DNA of 64,000 bases. It comes from Symsagittifera roscoffensis. Taxonomy: Eukaryota; Xenacoelomorpha; Acoela; Convolutidae. The stretch is from the NCBI RefSeq assembly GCF_963678635.1, contig NC_087063.1:30950599-31014598 (forward strand), read 5' to 3'. The notes beneath the pieces were generated by a model. The model saw only the letters and a list, made by a program, of their open reading frames with translations, was not told the DNA's origin and searched no databases. This document shows positions 13,522-25,124 of the stretch, one piece after another (positions within the stretch are counted from its first letter, which is position 1; the number at the start of each line of letters is the position of its first letter). The translations under genes and the position numbers were made by a program.

Positions 13522-13568
13522 CTCTTGGAGAAAGCAACTAAGTTGTAAGTTAAATTCAAAATGCCCTG

Positions 13569-13596
13569 GTGCTGAAATTACAAGTAATTTCAGCAC
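13569..13596. repeat. Perfect 28-bp hairpin palindrome
   Basis: GTGCTGAAATTAC is followed by two A and then its exact reverse complement GTAATTTCAGCAC. It sits at the boundary where the strand composition switches into the virus-like block, so it may mark the end of that element. The role is unknown. Confidence 0.6.
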
Positions 13597-13739
13597 TTAC
13601 AAATAAATGGGTTGTTAGTTTGATGGAGTGTGATTGGTTAGTATTTAATATTTTATAGGGATGAAATATCTAATTTATAACCAATAATAATATATAGTTT
13701 GGATCTGGTTCCACCCATCCGGGGTTTACAGAGTTTTTG

Positions 13740-15300
13740 TTCTTTTGACTTCTATCTGTAATGGAGGATGGATGATGATCGTTTGTATTTCGCGAGCATC
13801 ATTTCTATTCCGTTCTTGGAGGTGAAAACTCCAGGAAGCTGGCATCGTAGATGTTGTTCTGTCATCCAACAATGACTGTGACCGCCAACGAAATCAATCT
13901 GATTCCAAATGGTTTGTTGTGATCGTTTGTTCTTGATCGGTTTGGAGAACTGTGCTTCGGTCTTGTTTGGGAATGGCGTAAAGCTCGAGTTTGGAGGGAA
14001 TGCCTTGTAACTCGGATCTATACGTATACTTGAACATCCAGGTGGTCATTGGTCTGGTTCAATGAAGTCCTTTGCTTTGGTGTCAAGTCGTACTTCAAAT
14101 CCTTTGAGTTGTGGTTATGAGCGGCATATCGGTTGTGTTTGGCCATTCTGTGGGTTGAGTGTGATGGGGTCGTCTTTGTTTCTTGATGCTCGTCTTCGTG
14201 ATTGTGTATGATCTATTTTACTGCATTATGTAATCTACATAAATAAATGTTTAGTTAGTTCTTCTTTTAGTTATGATTTTTTATTAGTTTTTATCGCAAA
14301 AGCTTTTTTATTTTAGTTCGGTTATTCTAAAAGAGTTATTCACACTTGAGTACCTCTTGTCAAAAATAGGGAGTGTGTCACAAAGCGTGGGTTCTAGCAC
14401 GGTGGGTTAGGCTGGCTATTAAGCATGCTCAGGACGTCCTCTTCTGGTGGGTTAGGCCAGGAGTGAGGGTATGATTGCATGCTGGTTTTTTATGGGGTCC
14501 TGTTTTGTGTTAACCTTTTGTGTCATGTTTGTTACTGGTTTTTTCCTTTTGCTGTTCTGGTTTTGTCCTTTTTTCAAAAATCAAATTGTTTGGTTTGGGT
14601 TTGTCTTTGGACTTTTTGGTGTTTTATTCTTTCTTTTTCAGACTTGTCAATAGTCTTCAAAAGAATAAATTATCGGGTTCTTTAAGCTGGTTTTATCCGG
14701 TTTGGGTACCTTGGGTTTTCTTTTCTTAGTCATGCTGTTAGTTTGTGGTTTATGGTGTTTAGTAAGCTGCGTTGGTTAGTTGGGATCATTATATAATTCC
14801 TTTCCAACCGGGTTAAAAGAAAGTTGGAAACTTGTTATTACAAGTTTGAATTGTTGTTAGCGAAAGTTAAAACTTGAATTCATTATTTTAAACAATTCGT
14901 CTTGGGCGAGCTGTGTGAGTGTGGATAGAGTTTGTGTGCGAGTGAATTTTGTCTTTTAAAGGTTAGTACTGCTTGCATTTGTATAGATTTACTACTGAAA
15001 ATTTTAAATTTACTGCTTTGTGGGGATTGAAATTATTCAATTCTTTTCATTGTAATTAGATTTACTACATTGCGGAAAAGAATTTTTAGATTAATTTACT
15101 ACTGTGGAGAAGAAATTTTACTGCATCATTCATTGCGGTTTGTTAATAGAATTTTATAATTTATGAACGGGTTCGTAATTTTTATTTTGTTTTCTTGTTT
15201 GTCGATGATCGTGATCTAAAGACTAAAGAAAAAACATTTAATAAAGAATGGTTAGTTTAATTCGAATTTATTAGTGATAAATTATTCAATTCATATTTAC
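13740..15300 (-). other. Frame-free tail of the virus-like block
   Basis: This stretch keeps the strand bias of the neighbouring genes but has no minus-strand frame of 60 codons. The plus-strand frames near 14471-14729 are phenylalanine-rich readings of T-rich DNA and are not credible proteins. It may be an untranslated 3' region or a worn-out part of the element. Confidence 0.4.
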
Positions 15301-15922
15301 CTAGTCATCGGGAAAGAAGCCATTAGGGAAGATATCGTGTATAGCGTCTGATGTGGTTAGTAGCTTGTCTAATATGCGAATGATATTTTTAGTATGAAGT
15401 AATGGCCAAAGCAATTGAAGTGCTTTAATGGTCTTTAGTTCTTCTGTGCCAATGGAAAATTCATGATGCGTGTGCTGGATAAGGTTAAAAAGCTTGTGAT
15501 TATTTTTAGTATTGTGAATGAATTCTAAAATTGGGATTTCTACAGATTGAATATATTCATGCGGGACAATGAGAGGTCGGGATTTTTCTACATTGAAGGT
15601 CCTGGTGAGTGGACAAAATATTTATATTTGGGTTATGGGGTCATAATTACGGAGGATGCCTTGAAAGTTAGTTTTTTTGATGCAATATGTGAAATTAAGG
15701 AAGAATGGTGATGTATATTTAGAGTTAATAAATTGAAATCGATGATGGGGTTGTCATGATGGTGTATGTACGTCAAAGTGATTTTGGATGAATTTATAGT
15801 AAGTGTAAGTAAGCGTTTGTTTAGTTCTTAACATGATGTCGTGTGAACAGTGCAGACCTCGTTCTTTCGGAGTGAGGAAGTGGAAAGTTAGTGAAAAACT
15901 TTCAAACTTTTCGTAAATTGAT

Positions 15923-17089
15923 TCATAAGCGTGGATGTCGATTAGTGCTTCTGAAATGATGTGATTGTGTTTTTTTATCTATTGAGCTTAGTGTAAAAAT
16001 GTAGGGTGTTCGGATGAAAAATTTTTCGGTTAGTTGCGGGTTAGCAAACTTATCGTTGTCGAGGAATTGATCTTGATTGGGTCTGATGATTTTGTGGTGA
16101 TAGTGCTCGATGGAGGACTCGTTAGCTCGGGGTGCGGTGAATATTTTTAATAGCTTTTTGTATCCTACGTGCGTACATTGTCTAGGTGTTAGTGCTGTGG
16201 TTAGTCTAAAAAAATCAATATTACTTTTTTCGAATTCTTGAGTTGTGTTAATGAGTAGTATACAAAGTGGGTTTGAGAAATGATAAAATGATGTCCAATG
16301 GAGTGTGAGGATTAATAGATGCTCATCGACATAGTGGGGTTGTTCAGTGTGAGGGTTGGAGTGACTATATGTATATTGAGGGAAGAGGGGTAAGGAAATT
16401 TGGAGAAACTCGGGAGTATTAGTATAGTCAGGTTGGTTTACATAATCGCGGGCTATTCCGGTTTTGGAAGTAAACGGGTGATTAGGACACTTTCTTTTGA
16501 AAGTTCTATATGCACGGTTAGTAGTGGATGATGATTGGGTTGATGTTGAGGATTGAGCTAAAGAAGGGGTATAATCTGAAGAAGGTGTAGGAGTTGGTGG
16601 GTTTGATGACGTTATTTTTGACGATAATTGATGAATGGTTAGGGTGTGAGGGTGTTTTACTTGTTGTTGTAGTGTTATTAGATTGTTTAGTTCATATGAG
16701 ATTTGCGTGGTATCTGGGGAATTGTTGTTAGAACGTTCATTTGTAAACGGGGAGTATGTCGGTGTTACTTGGGAAATATGGAAGATAGTAGAGGGGGTAG
16801 TCAGTTTGGGCTTGTGAGTGAATGAGTCGAAAGGGGGTTGAGAAAATGTTGACGGGCTGGGTTCTGAGTTTGCGAATTCGTCTGGGGTTTCTATATCTGA
16901 ATTATTAAATTGAGAGATTGTATGAAAAACTGTGATGTCTGAGTTAGCATCAGAATCCATGCCGGATGATGTGTTAATATGGGGTGATTCAGGTGGCGGG
17001 AAAGCAAAAAGTGGGATGATGGGAATTGGGTTTTGGAGATTGGCTGGATGGGAAATTGAACGGTGAAGGGATCCAATTTGTCGGCTCAT
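15923..17089 (-). CDS. 388-residue Pro/Ser/Thr-rich protein of unknown family
   Basis: This is the longest non-repetitive open frame in the window. The start ATG lies at 17089, shortly downstream of the glycoprotein fossil on the same strand. Residues 1-195 are low in complexity and rich in P, S, T and N (FPPPESPHIN, SSNPPTPTPSS), as expected of a disordered region. Residues about 195-388 look more globular and carry basic and aromatic residues (YRTFKRKCPNHPF, LHWTSFYHFSNP, LTPRQCTHVGYKKLLKIF). I recognise no catalytic motif, zinc finger, signal peptide or membrane segment. Being next to a glycoprotein it could be a nucleocapsid, phosphoprotein-like or matrix-type protein of the same virus; in chuviruses a nucleoprotein gene follows the glycoprotein gene. 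That is inference from position only. The open frame itself looks whole, while its neighbours are broken. Confidence 0.6.
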   Translation of the reverse strand: MSRQIGSLHRSISHPANLQNPIPIIPLFAFPPPESPHINTSSGMDSDANSDITVFHTISQFNNSDIETPDEFANSEPSPSTFSQPPFDSFTHKPKLTTPSTIFHISQVTPTYSPFTNERSNNNSPDTTQISYELNNLITLQQQVKHPHTLTIHQLSSKITSSNPPTPTPSSDYTPSLAQSSTSTQSSSTTNRAYRTFKRKCPNHPFTSKTGIARDYVNQPDYTNTPEFLQISLPLFPQYTYSHSNPHTEQPHYVDEHLLILTLHWTSFYHFSNPLCILLINTTQEFEKSNIDFFRLTTALTPRQCTHVGYKKLLKIFTAPRANESSIEHYHHKIIRPNQDQFLDNDKFANPQLTEKFFIRTPYIFTLSSIDKKTQSHHFRSTNRHPRL

Positions 17090-17389
17090 CGTGGGCTAAA
17101 AAAATGATTGTTCTGAGATTGAAAATTTGTGGTATGTGGTTGTTTGACTTTTTTTTCATATGTATCGTCACTTTGAGATTGTTGTGTTACTATATGGTGA
17201 ATTGAACTTTGTATATGATTTGGTCTTGAATTTGCAATATTTACCAGTGCTAAATTTCTAAAACTTCGTGGTACTAGTGATAAGGGGTGATAACGGTTTA
17301 GACTCGGTAATTGTGGTGCTGTGGGTAATGTGTTTGTGTGGTGTTGTGATTCGTCATATGTGTTTGGTGTAGTTGATATTTTTAAATTC

Positions 17390-19470
17390 TATTCTTTTGT
17401 TTGTGCATCTAAAAGTATTTTGTTTATGGATGTGGAAAAAATTCCAAAAAATCCTGCAAAAAGTATGTGTGCTACGCTTGCTTGTCTATTTACTTGTGTG
17501 TGTATTGCGCATGGGTTATAGATTTCTTTCAAAAGAGAGAAAAGAAATCCAATAAAATTAAACATTGCGTATAATATATTCAATCTTTCTAAGATATAAT
17601 AGGGCCATCCTAGAAAAGATAAAAGTTCGGTTTTTAGATTTACAAAACTAAAAATATTAATTGGTGAAATATCCTGTGATCGGTATTTTTTGCCATGCAA
17701 ATAAATGTAGTCTTTAATATCCTTAAAGTATCCGCTGTAAACTTGTGCGTAGAAGTCTGAAAATCCTGCTGTTTCTGCAATTTGCTTAAATTCTGATATA
17801 TTGATCGTCGTTGTATTGTGTCCATTTTTGTAAGTAATTCTTGAAATTGTTGTGTACGTGTGTGGTGTTGTATATCTGATTTAGAGTAGATGCCAATCGA
17901 TTGTAAATCGATATTTGGGTTGCAGGCATTAGCTCTAATACTTTCAGGTGAACATTTTTTTAATGGTGGCATTAGTGTGGGATATGGTGTGGGTAGGTAG
18001 TATTTGTCTTCGTCGGGGTTTAATTGTACAACATTGTGGCTATTTTCTGATCCAGATGGGACTGCTGTTTCCCAAAAATAAGTTCTTCGTGAGAGTGTAT
18101 CAACATAATGTACTTTAGTTTTGTCGAATATTGGAATTCTTCTATAACATCGTTTATCTTCAAAAACATACAAAGGCGATACTTTTTTGGTACAAGTGTT
18201 ATACCAAAAAATATTTCCTTCATAATCAATGAAATTTGATATTTTTCCGAATAATAAATATCTTGCATATGGTATTTTTAGAACTACTAGTGCTAGTGAA
18301 TGTAGAATCTGCGTTCTTTCAAGTTCGCATAATTGGTGTAGTGTTTCTAGTTCTGATAGTGATCTTTATTGAAAAATTCGGCTTATTGTGTTGTCTAATT
18401 TCATGTCTAAGTGTATGTCATAATGAATTGCGTCAAAATATCTGCTGAGCATAAGTGATAGTTCTTGTAATCGTGTACTTTCTGTGTCTTGTGGTTTTAA
18501 TTTTCCACCAATTTGTCCTGTATTCTTTTGAAGTTTCACTGAAACGTATGAGTTTTCATCAGTGTATGAGTGAGATGTAGCCATTTGGTGTACGATTAAG
18601 TTTCCTGTTTTCATGTCGAAACCATTTTCTTATTGTGGATGTTTCTAAACTTATGATTTGTACTTCGAATTTGGTCTGGGTTTACATCCACAAACAGGAT
18701 TGATTCAATAAACAATTTTTGGTGAAATTTAATCATTCTAGCGTGTATCTTTGCTACTTGAAAAATTGTACAGGTTTCTTCGGGAAACCAAACAATGGTT
18801 GCTTGTGTGCGTGTTGTAGGATCGCAATATCCTTGGTCGTTTTTGCAAGGGAGTCCTGATTCCTTGATAAAGTATTGTGTCATCTTTTAAGTCGCGTGTA
18901 AGTTGTACTTTTTTAAGTTGTATTTTCCAATCGAAAAACAAAATTTCTTGGTATCCTTTACTTTTGTATCTGCTTTGCAGTTTGAGGGATTATTTATTCC
19001 ATTGTGTGGTATCCAATTTTTATCATGAAGATCGTATGTTAATCTTCCGTGTGCTCCATGGAAGGGAAATTTTGTATCTAGTCGTATGTGACCTTGGTGC
19101 TTTTCAAGTTCGGCTTGATGTGCTAAGTCTTGAAAAACTTGGAAGTTTTCTGTTTGTGCCTTTATTTGGTGTAAGGGTTAGTCGTTTTAGTTCGTTTTTA
19201 CAGTCTTCAGGGCTGAGGTGTAATAATCTTTCGATGTTACTTTGGTAGAAAGATTCGTGGTCTAATCTGTTTTTATTTCCGTTGAAACTTGTGAACAATG
19301 TACTTTCTTTTCGGAAAAGGTTGCTGTAAATTTGTATCCTCTTAGTGGTGTCGCTCGGGCTTTTGACTATAATGTAGCTATGACATGTGTAGTTTCTATA
19401 GCTTGTGGTTCGGATTCACATTTGTTACTTGATTGATAGCATATTTATGTAGTGTTTTTTGTTCGTTTTA
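17390..19470 (-). pseudogene. Broken virus-type envelope glycoprotein gene
   Basis: The fossil reads as a class of secreted, membrane-anchored viral fusion glycoprotein. Along the minus strand I see a cysteine-bearing ectodomain with motifs such as SPEDCKNELKRL, a WFPEETCTIFQV stretch, a CYRRIPIF segment followed by a tyrosine/proline-rich part (YYLPTPYPTLMPP), and finally a hydrophobic membrane-proximal plus transmembrane region (FIGFLFSL, HILFAGFFG) with a short tail. The total length suits a glycoprotein of roughly 650-700 residues. Several breaks are present, so it cannot make a full product. The style is closest, from memory, to chuvirus-like glycoproteins and their captured copies in BEL/Pao elements; a rhabdovirus-like or other class III fusogen origin is the alternative. 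No polymerase or retroviral pol lies beside it. Confidence 0.55.
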
Positions 19471-19576
19471 TTCGCAATCGTAGTGTGTTACTAATAAATT
19501 CTGAGGTCCTGTGCGAGGTGAAGGATTTTGATTAGTTTCGGAAAAAATACGAAAAAAAAAGGTGTTGAAATGTGAA

Positions 19577-19776
19577 NNNNNNNNNNNNNNNNNNNNNNNN
19601 NNNNNNNNNNNNNNNNNNNNNNNNNNNNNNNNNNNNNNNNNNNNNNNNNNNNNNNNNNNNNNNNNNNNNNNNNNNNNNNNNNNNNNNNNNNNNNNNNNNN
19701 NNNNNNNNNNNNNNNNNNNNNNNNNNNNNNNNNNNNNNNNNNNNNNNNNNNNNNNNNNNNNNNNNNNNNNNNNNNN
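19577..19776. other. Assembly gap of 200 N
   Basis: Exactly 200 N, so probably a placeholder of unknown real length. It separates the virus-like block from a GC-rich tandem repeat, which may have caused the break in the assembly. Confidence 0.95.
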
Positions 19777-20010
19777 TGTCCAGACTTTCGCGACCCATCT
19801 CCAGACTTTCGCAACCAAATTTTGGGGGGGGGGTATGTCCAGACTTTCGCGGCTCACGGCGCGACTCATGTCCAGACTTTCCAGAGTCAAACTCTCGGCG
19901 CGACTATGCAATTTGGGTCTAAATCCGGATGTGGCGCGACCCTTAAAGTCTGGACATGAGTCTGGGAACTCGACCCGGGAAGTGTGTGCGTGTGGGGGGG
20001 GGGTGGATGG
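19777..20010. repeat. GC-rich TGTCCAGACTTTCGCG repeats, direct and inverted
   Basis: The motif (TG)TCCAGACTTTC recurs about four times between 19777 and 19890, followed by an inverted copy AAAGTCTGGACA near 19945. Long G runs (about 19825 and 19997) lie among them. A lone relative (GAAAGTCTGGAAG) lies near 29095. It looks like the edge of a tandem array collapsed at the gap. Confidence 0.6.
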
Positions 20011-20050
20011 TTTGGTGGTGTGTAGCGCAGTCAATAGAGGTGCTCGAGCT

Positions 20051-20622
20051 TAAGTCTAAACATCTAATGGAAATGAACTGCAAAAGCTGAACAATAACTG
20101 AACTCAATTTTTGAGCCCTAGATAGATAAAGAGGACAGGAAGACGGGGGGAGCAGGCATAGTGACCTTTAAGATTAGTTTATTTTACTTTACGGTTAGTT
20201 TGTTTAAATGTTAGCTATAAACAATGGCTTCTTTTGTGATGAAATTAATGAACCTTCAACGCATTCAACCACCGCAAAAAAGTGCGACAATGAAATGGTC
20301 TTAAGACAATGCAGAAGCTGCAATTTGTGATCTTCAAATTGATTGCATTCACTGGGTTTTTCATTTAACTTTGTTATTTAGCGATTGAAGCTAATGCCCT
20401 CACATCACGGATCGGAGTCCTTACTTGCAGACTTTCAAATCGCGCCGATTTTATTGGTGCGAGCAAACATTCATAAGTCTATGAACAGGTTTCCACTGTC
20501 GTGAAAAAAGTCTACAGGTATCGCATTGATCGCAATGGTCTGAACACAAATCGCGATTGCCTCAAAATGAGTTACGATAGTGACAAAATAAAAACAATTT
20601 CGATTCCCTTTTTATTAATCTA
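20051..20622. other. AT-rich DNA, nothing recognised
   Basis: No supported reading frame or repeat. Confidence 0.5.
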
Positions 20623-21055
20623 CCCGCATCCAAGTTTAGGCGTAAGTAATCGATTATAACGGATTATTATGATGATTTATGGACAATTATAATTGATTAT
20701 AATTACCAAATTTAGGGTTTTAAAGGATTTATAATTGATTATAATCGTGATATTTTCCAAGAGACTATAATCTCTTATAATCGATTATAACTGATTATAG
20801 TTCTTACAAAAAACCCTTTATATCAATTATAATCAATTATAATCGATTATAATCTTTTATTTTGCCAAAATTTTGTCAATTCAAAACAATATTCGAATTA
20901 TATCCTATGAGTGTCAATAATTTTGTGTCAATAAGAAAATCTCTAGAAAAGAGATCTCTTGAACACTTTGGTTCATCTGAACACAAAGTTATACCACGAA
21001 ACAAAAGTTTCATAGATATCCTTTCATATTAGTGGAAAGGTTCCCGCGGTTGCCG
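20623..21055 (+). mobile_element. Palindrome-rich CCCGCATCC MITE, copy 1 (left part)
   Basis: It starts with the family terminus CCCGCATCCAAGTTTAGGCG and runs through repeated TTATAATCGATTATAA palindromes, as in the full copy at 34272-35235, up to the 'ggaaagg/gtttc..gcggt' block. There it meets the AATTAGACG MITE and I cannot find its right end. No transposase is encoded. Confidence 0.75.
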
Positions 21056-21133
21056 CGCTGAGGTTGTGTTTTTGGGGATTGAAAAATTAGACGATGAGCA
21101 AATTAGACGGAGGTACATAAAAGGAAAATAGAC

Positions 21134-21342
21134 TTATAAAAGTGTGTAAATACCACTGGTAAACTAATCTAACTAAACTAACTTAAAAGACTAAAACAAT
21201 GTGGTTGAATTAAAACTGACCGATGTCTAAATAGAGCAACTAGTGACATGAAGTCCACTGTACTTCGTACGGCTAACAACTAACCGTTATATAATTAACT
21301 GATAGAGGTCAATGTCATTACTTAACAATACATAATTACAAT
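21134..21342 (-). repeat. 3' LTR of the gypsy element
   Basis: On the minus strand the LTR runs TTGTAATTATG ... CTTTTATAA. The purine-rich GTGCATTGGGGAATA just inside it (21343-21357) is the likely polypurine tract. The same LTR recurs at 25125-25239 plus 25844-25936. Confidence 0.85.
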
Positions 21343-24300
21343 ATTCCCCAATGCACGAAAAATTGTATCTGCACTATCACTGGGTAGCCAATATCGCAAA
21401 TCTACTCCATTCTCCCCTCATTCCACCAGGGCCAAAGTTTGAAACAAAATGAAACATCATTTAGCACCAATGGAATTTACAGAGAACATACAAATTAACA
21501 TGGAGATGAATATGGGATAGTGTTTACAGGCTACCTACAAAATGATACAGATATATTCACTAACGTTAAGAATTGAAAAATAAAAATGAAATAATGACCA
21601 ATAGCAAAAATTAACGCTACCTCGAGTTCGAATTAAACACGTGAGTTTTATGAGTTTTATGATGTGGCATTAAATGTTTCAAGAAAATTGTCGGCCTCTT
21701 CTCTGACTTCTGTATCTGTAATCGATGATATATCGCTTCCCTCGTCATCTTGAATATCCACCAAACCTTCTACCAATGGAGATGATATGACTGCAATTTT
21801 CGGATTCAAAGAAAAAGTGGTCGAGGTTGGTCCTTGAGTTGTTTCAGCCACTATGGTTGGTTTGGGTAATACATCCCCCAGTGGTGTCAAATAAGCTGAA
21901 GTTGAATCTGAGGAATAAGTCATCATGGCTTTTTTGGTCGCCAAAAAAATTATAAGTGGCTCTTCTTCCTCGACAAAATAGACTTCCCTCTATCTAAATT
22001 AATGGCGTGTGAAACCAATGATTTCCAGAATGTATTGGGTGATTTCTTAAAACAATTAGAAAAGGGGGAACATCCAATGGATGATTGTTTCGTTGAATGA
22101 AGGTTCCAAATGATTTTATCGATTGCCGCGTTTAGAGTTGGTTTCGATTCGTTAAACGACATTGCTATAAATTTTGCTTTAATCGTATAAATGAGGCGTT
22201 CTACTGTACATAAAATTAGGTTAATATTGTTTTTCTCGTAGAATTTTTTAAATTTTAATGTAAATCTTTGACTTTCTGCCCGAAGGGAAATTTTTGATGC
22301 TTTTACTGACGAAAGGTATTCTGTAAGTAAATTTTGTCTTCTTGATTTAGAATCGACCCGTTTGCTAGTTAAGAATGTGATAAAAAAAAAGAAATAATTT
22401 TTTCCGAAAGAAAAAAGTTGATTGAAATTGAATTTGGCAAGATATAATGGAATACAACCGCTTGTGCAAGACTCTGAATGCGAGTGATTAGAATTGCAAA
22501 TTCGTATTGTGTCTGTGACAAAATTTAGAAATTCGCGAAGATTGATCGTTGGATGTGCTGTACTAATTCTTTCTTTCCGCCCATTGGTTCCACGGAATCC
22601 AAGTTAGTAACACTATTTACATCATATACATCCACTGGATTTTTGATTACCAATTCAATATTATCACAATTCTTCTTTTTACAAACGTTAATTATAGTAA
22701 AGTTTTCTAAAATCTTGTTCGCTGTTACCACCACGAATTCTTTTTCGTAACATGAGGTTGGGAGGGTTTTTCCTGTTGGTAATCTCGGTAATAAGTCTGT
22801 GAATCCCATTTCTTTTCCTGGGTTAAGTTTGGTTTTAAAACTAAACGGTAAAAGTCGATTTACCCAACGGGTCAGTCTGCTGTGCATTGATTTATTACTT
22901 TGATTTGCGTTTAATGCCAATAATAACGCCTTGTGGCCAGTAACATTTTCGAATTCGGCACCATATAAGTAAAATCTTTTAGTTGCGAGTCCATTACCCT
23001 TTGGAATTCATTAGGCATATCGCCCAGTCCTTAGAATACCGTTCAAAATCTATATTTCCTGGTGGTTTTGCCCCCTAAGATGCTGAAATTGCATTATTTG
23101 CTCGTGTCAGTGCACAATTGTAATTGACTGTATGCAGTTTTTATGTCTAAACTGCTGAACCATGAACCATACTTCCCCTGAGTTTTTATTTGAAAGTTGG
23201 TGGGCGATGTTGTCGATAAGTTCGTGAATGTTTGGCATTTGATTTTTGTTCTTGAATATCTGATCGCTTAAAAGTTTTGAGTCTAGGGCTAATTTGATAC
23301 TGCCATCCTTTTTCCTTGTGATTACAATTGGACTAATGAAACAACTTTTGTCACATTTACTTAGTTTGGCAATATGCCCCTCTTGTTTCATTCTGTTTAT
23401 TTCTTTTTTTGACATTTTCTAATAGTTGTAAGGCAACTCATCTGACTTTGGTTTGAATAGGTTTGAACGGGGTGTGAAATTGAGTGATTTTCCTGTCGAA
23501 TGGTATTTTTCCTACTCTATTGAAATGTCCTTTGAAATTATGGTAAAAGTTTAGGATTGTATCCGAATAAGTATTTAACTTGCACGATTCCAAAGTTTCA
23601 CGTTCTTAACTGGTAGTACTGGTCGTCTTTGCGCTAATTCTATTCCAATTCTGGGTAGATTATCGCTTCCTAGGATACTCCTCTCATGTCCAGTGGTAAT
23701 AGGAAATGGAGTTTCTTCAGAGATCCATCCGTTGGATTTTATCCTGACTACTACTTTTCCAATGATATTGATTGTGCCGTTGGTGGAGCCGCAGTATAAT
23801 TCACAAATTGTCTTGTCGACTGGATGAATTTTCAGTTTCGTATTTCTTAGTTTCAGCTCGTGTAGGACGTTCTGCTTTAAGAAGCTTACCGGACTAGCCG
23901 AGTCCACTGGAATGTTCATGTTAACTATTGCGTCTTCTCCCAATCCAATGTTTACGAGTTTCTTAGTTTCGAGGCCGTTGGTATCGTAGATAGTTCTGAT
24001 TTTCAACACAAAATAATCGTCGTTGTCACTTGTCCACTCTTCTGTCCATGTGTTAGTCACTCCACAAAAATTTTCATCTGTTATCGCTCGTGGGTCTTCT
24101 GGGGAATATGAACCATTCTGATTATATACAGTTTTTTTACATTATTTACAACAGGCCTTCTCCTTTTCGATTTACATAATCTTTTAAAGTGTCCTTTATG
24201 TTTACAAACATTACAAATTATTTCCTTCGCCGGACAAATGTCCCTTAGTAGAAGCGTTTCCACATTTCATACAGGTGTTGGATCTTTCTATGTTCAAGCT

Positions 24301-25113
24301 TGGTTCTTTTTTTTAAAGCATTTAAAATATTGTACACTCAACCGCTATTGACGTCAGATGCCCTCGTCATGTTTGTTAGTTTAAGGTGGTTGTAGTATCC
24401 TTTCTCGTCTATTATAGCTTGGTTAAGTGCGTCCACTGGATTGAGTGTTTTTGAGAGTAGTCTTCGTTGTAAGTCACAGTTCTAAATGTTAAAAATAAAC
24501 ACATCCCTTATTCATTCCTGTTCATCGTTGAGTCCAATCTCGCAAGATCTTGCTAAGTCCGACAGCGCTCCCCAGATTTTTTTAGGATTCCCTTTCCTTT
24601 TGTTTTCTGCTTAGCAGTTTGTAACGTTCAAACGTGATGTTTGTAGGTTTTATAAATGCTGCCTCCAAAAGAACCAAAATTACTTAAAAGAGATTGTTAG
24701 AACTTTCATCCTTGGGTGTTTTTGAGAAAACACTCTCTTTCCTTCAGCTCACCAAGCCAGGTATAGGATCGATCTTACTTTTTTTGTCGGCCCCGTATCT
24801 CCTAATGCCTCCGAGTTTTCGTTTCTCCTCCAACATTCGTTTCTCTTCTGATTGTTCGTAAGTTCGTATAAATTTTTTTTTTCAGGCCTCCCTGGCTTTC
24901 CTCTGTGGTTCGTTTTCTGAATCCTGGGCGCCTTCTAATATAGGGATTGTAGTTTCCTGTTCCAATGGTTCTTTTAGGTTATCTATGTCTAGACTCTCTT
25001 TGGCAATGATGGCCAGGCGGAACTGATCTATCCAGTTAGTCCATTGGGTGGGCGGTTCTACAGTGTGATTTGGCCAAAAGGCGGGAATTCCCCGCAGATT
25101 CGAATCAGTTGAT

Positions 25114-25123
25114 GACTGCGCCA
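25114..25123 (-). promoter_or_regulatory. tRNA primer-binding site overlapping the gag start
   Basis: On the minus strand TGGCGCAGTC follows the LTR directly. It is complementary to the 3' end (GACTGCGCCA) of a eukaryotic tRNA-Ser, a primer used by gypsy-type elements. The gag ATG (25124-25122) overlaps it, since ATGGCGCAGTC reads M-A-Q, so there is no untranslated leader between the LTR and gag. Confidence 0.7.
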
Positions 25124-25124
25124 T

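Larger units (their letters stand above)
13600..19576 (-). mobile_element. Old virus-like element: glycoprotein fossil plus unknown ORF
   Basis: The block stands out by base use: the minus strand is rich in A and C and poor in G over about 6 kb. On that strand the order is a virus-type envelope glycoprotein fossil (about 19.47-17.39 kb), then a proline/serine/threonine-rich open frame (17089-15923) with coding-like sequence continuing to about 15.3 kb, then about 1.7 kb without reading frames. No reverse transcriptase, integrase, LTR or target duplication is visible inside it. The upstream side runs into an N gap, so more of the element may be missing. The glycoprotein style recalls Jingchuvirales (chuvirus) envelopes, which are also known in BEL/Pao retroelements; this is pattern recognition, not a search. 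The glycoprotein part is broken in several places, so the element is a fossil of moderate age. Confidence 0.5.

Noticed and set aside
14471-14729. Phenylalanine-rich plus-strand frames that look like membrane proteins
   Set aside because: They read T-rich DNA antisense to the coding strand of the virus-like block and overlap one another in three frames.
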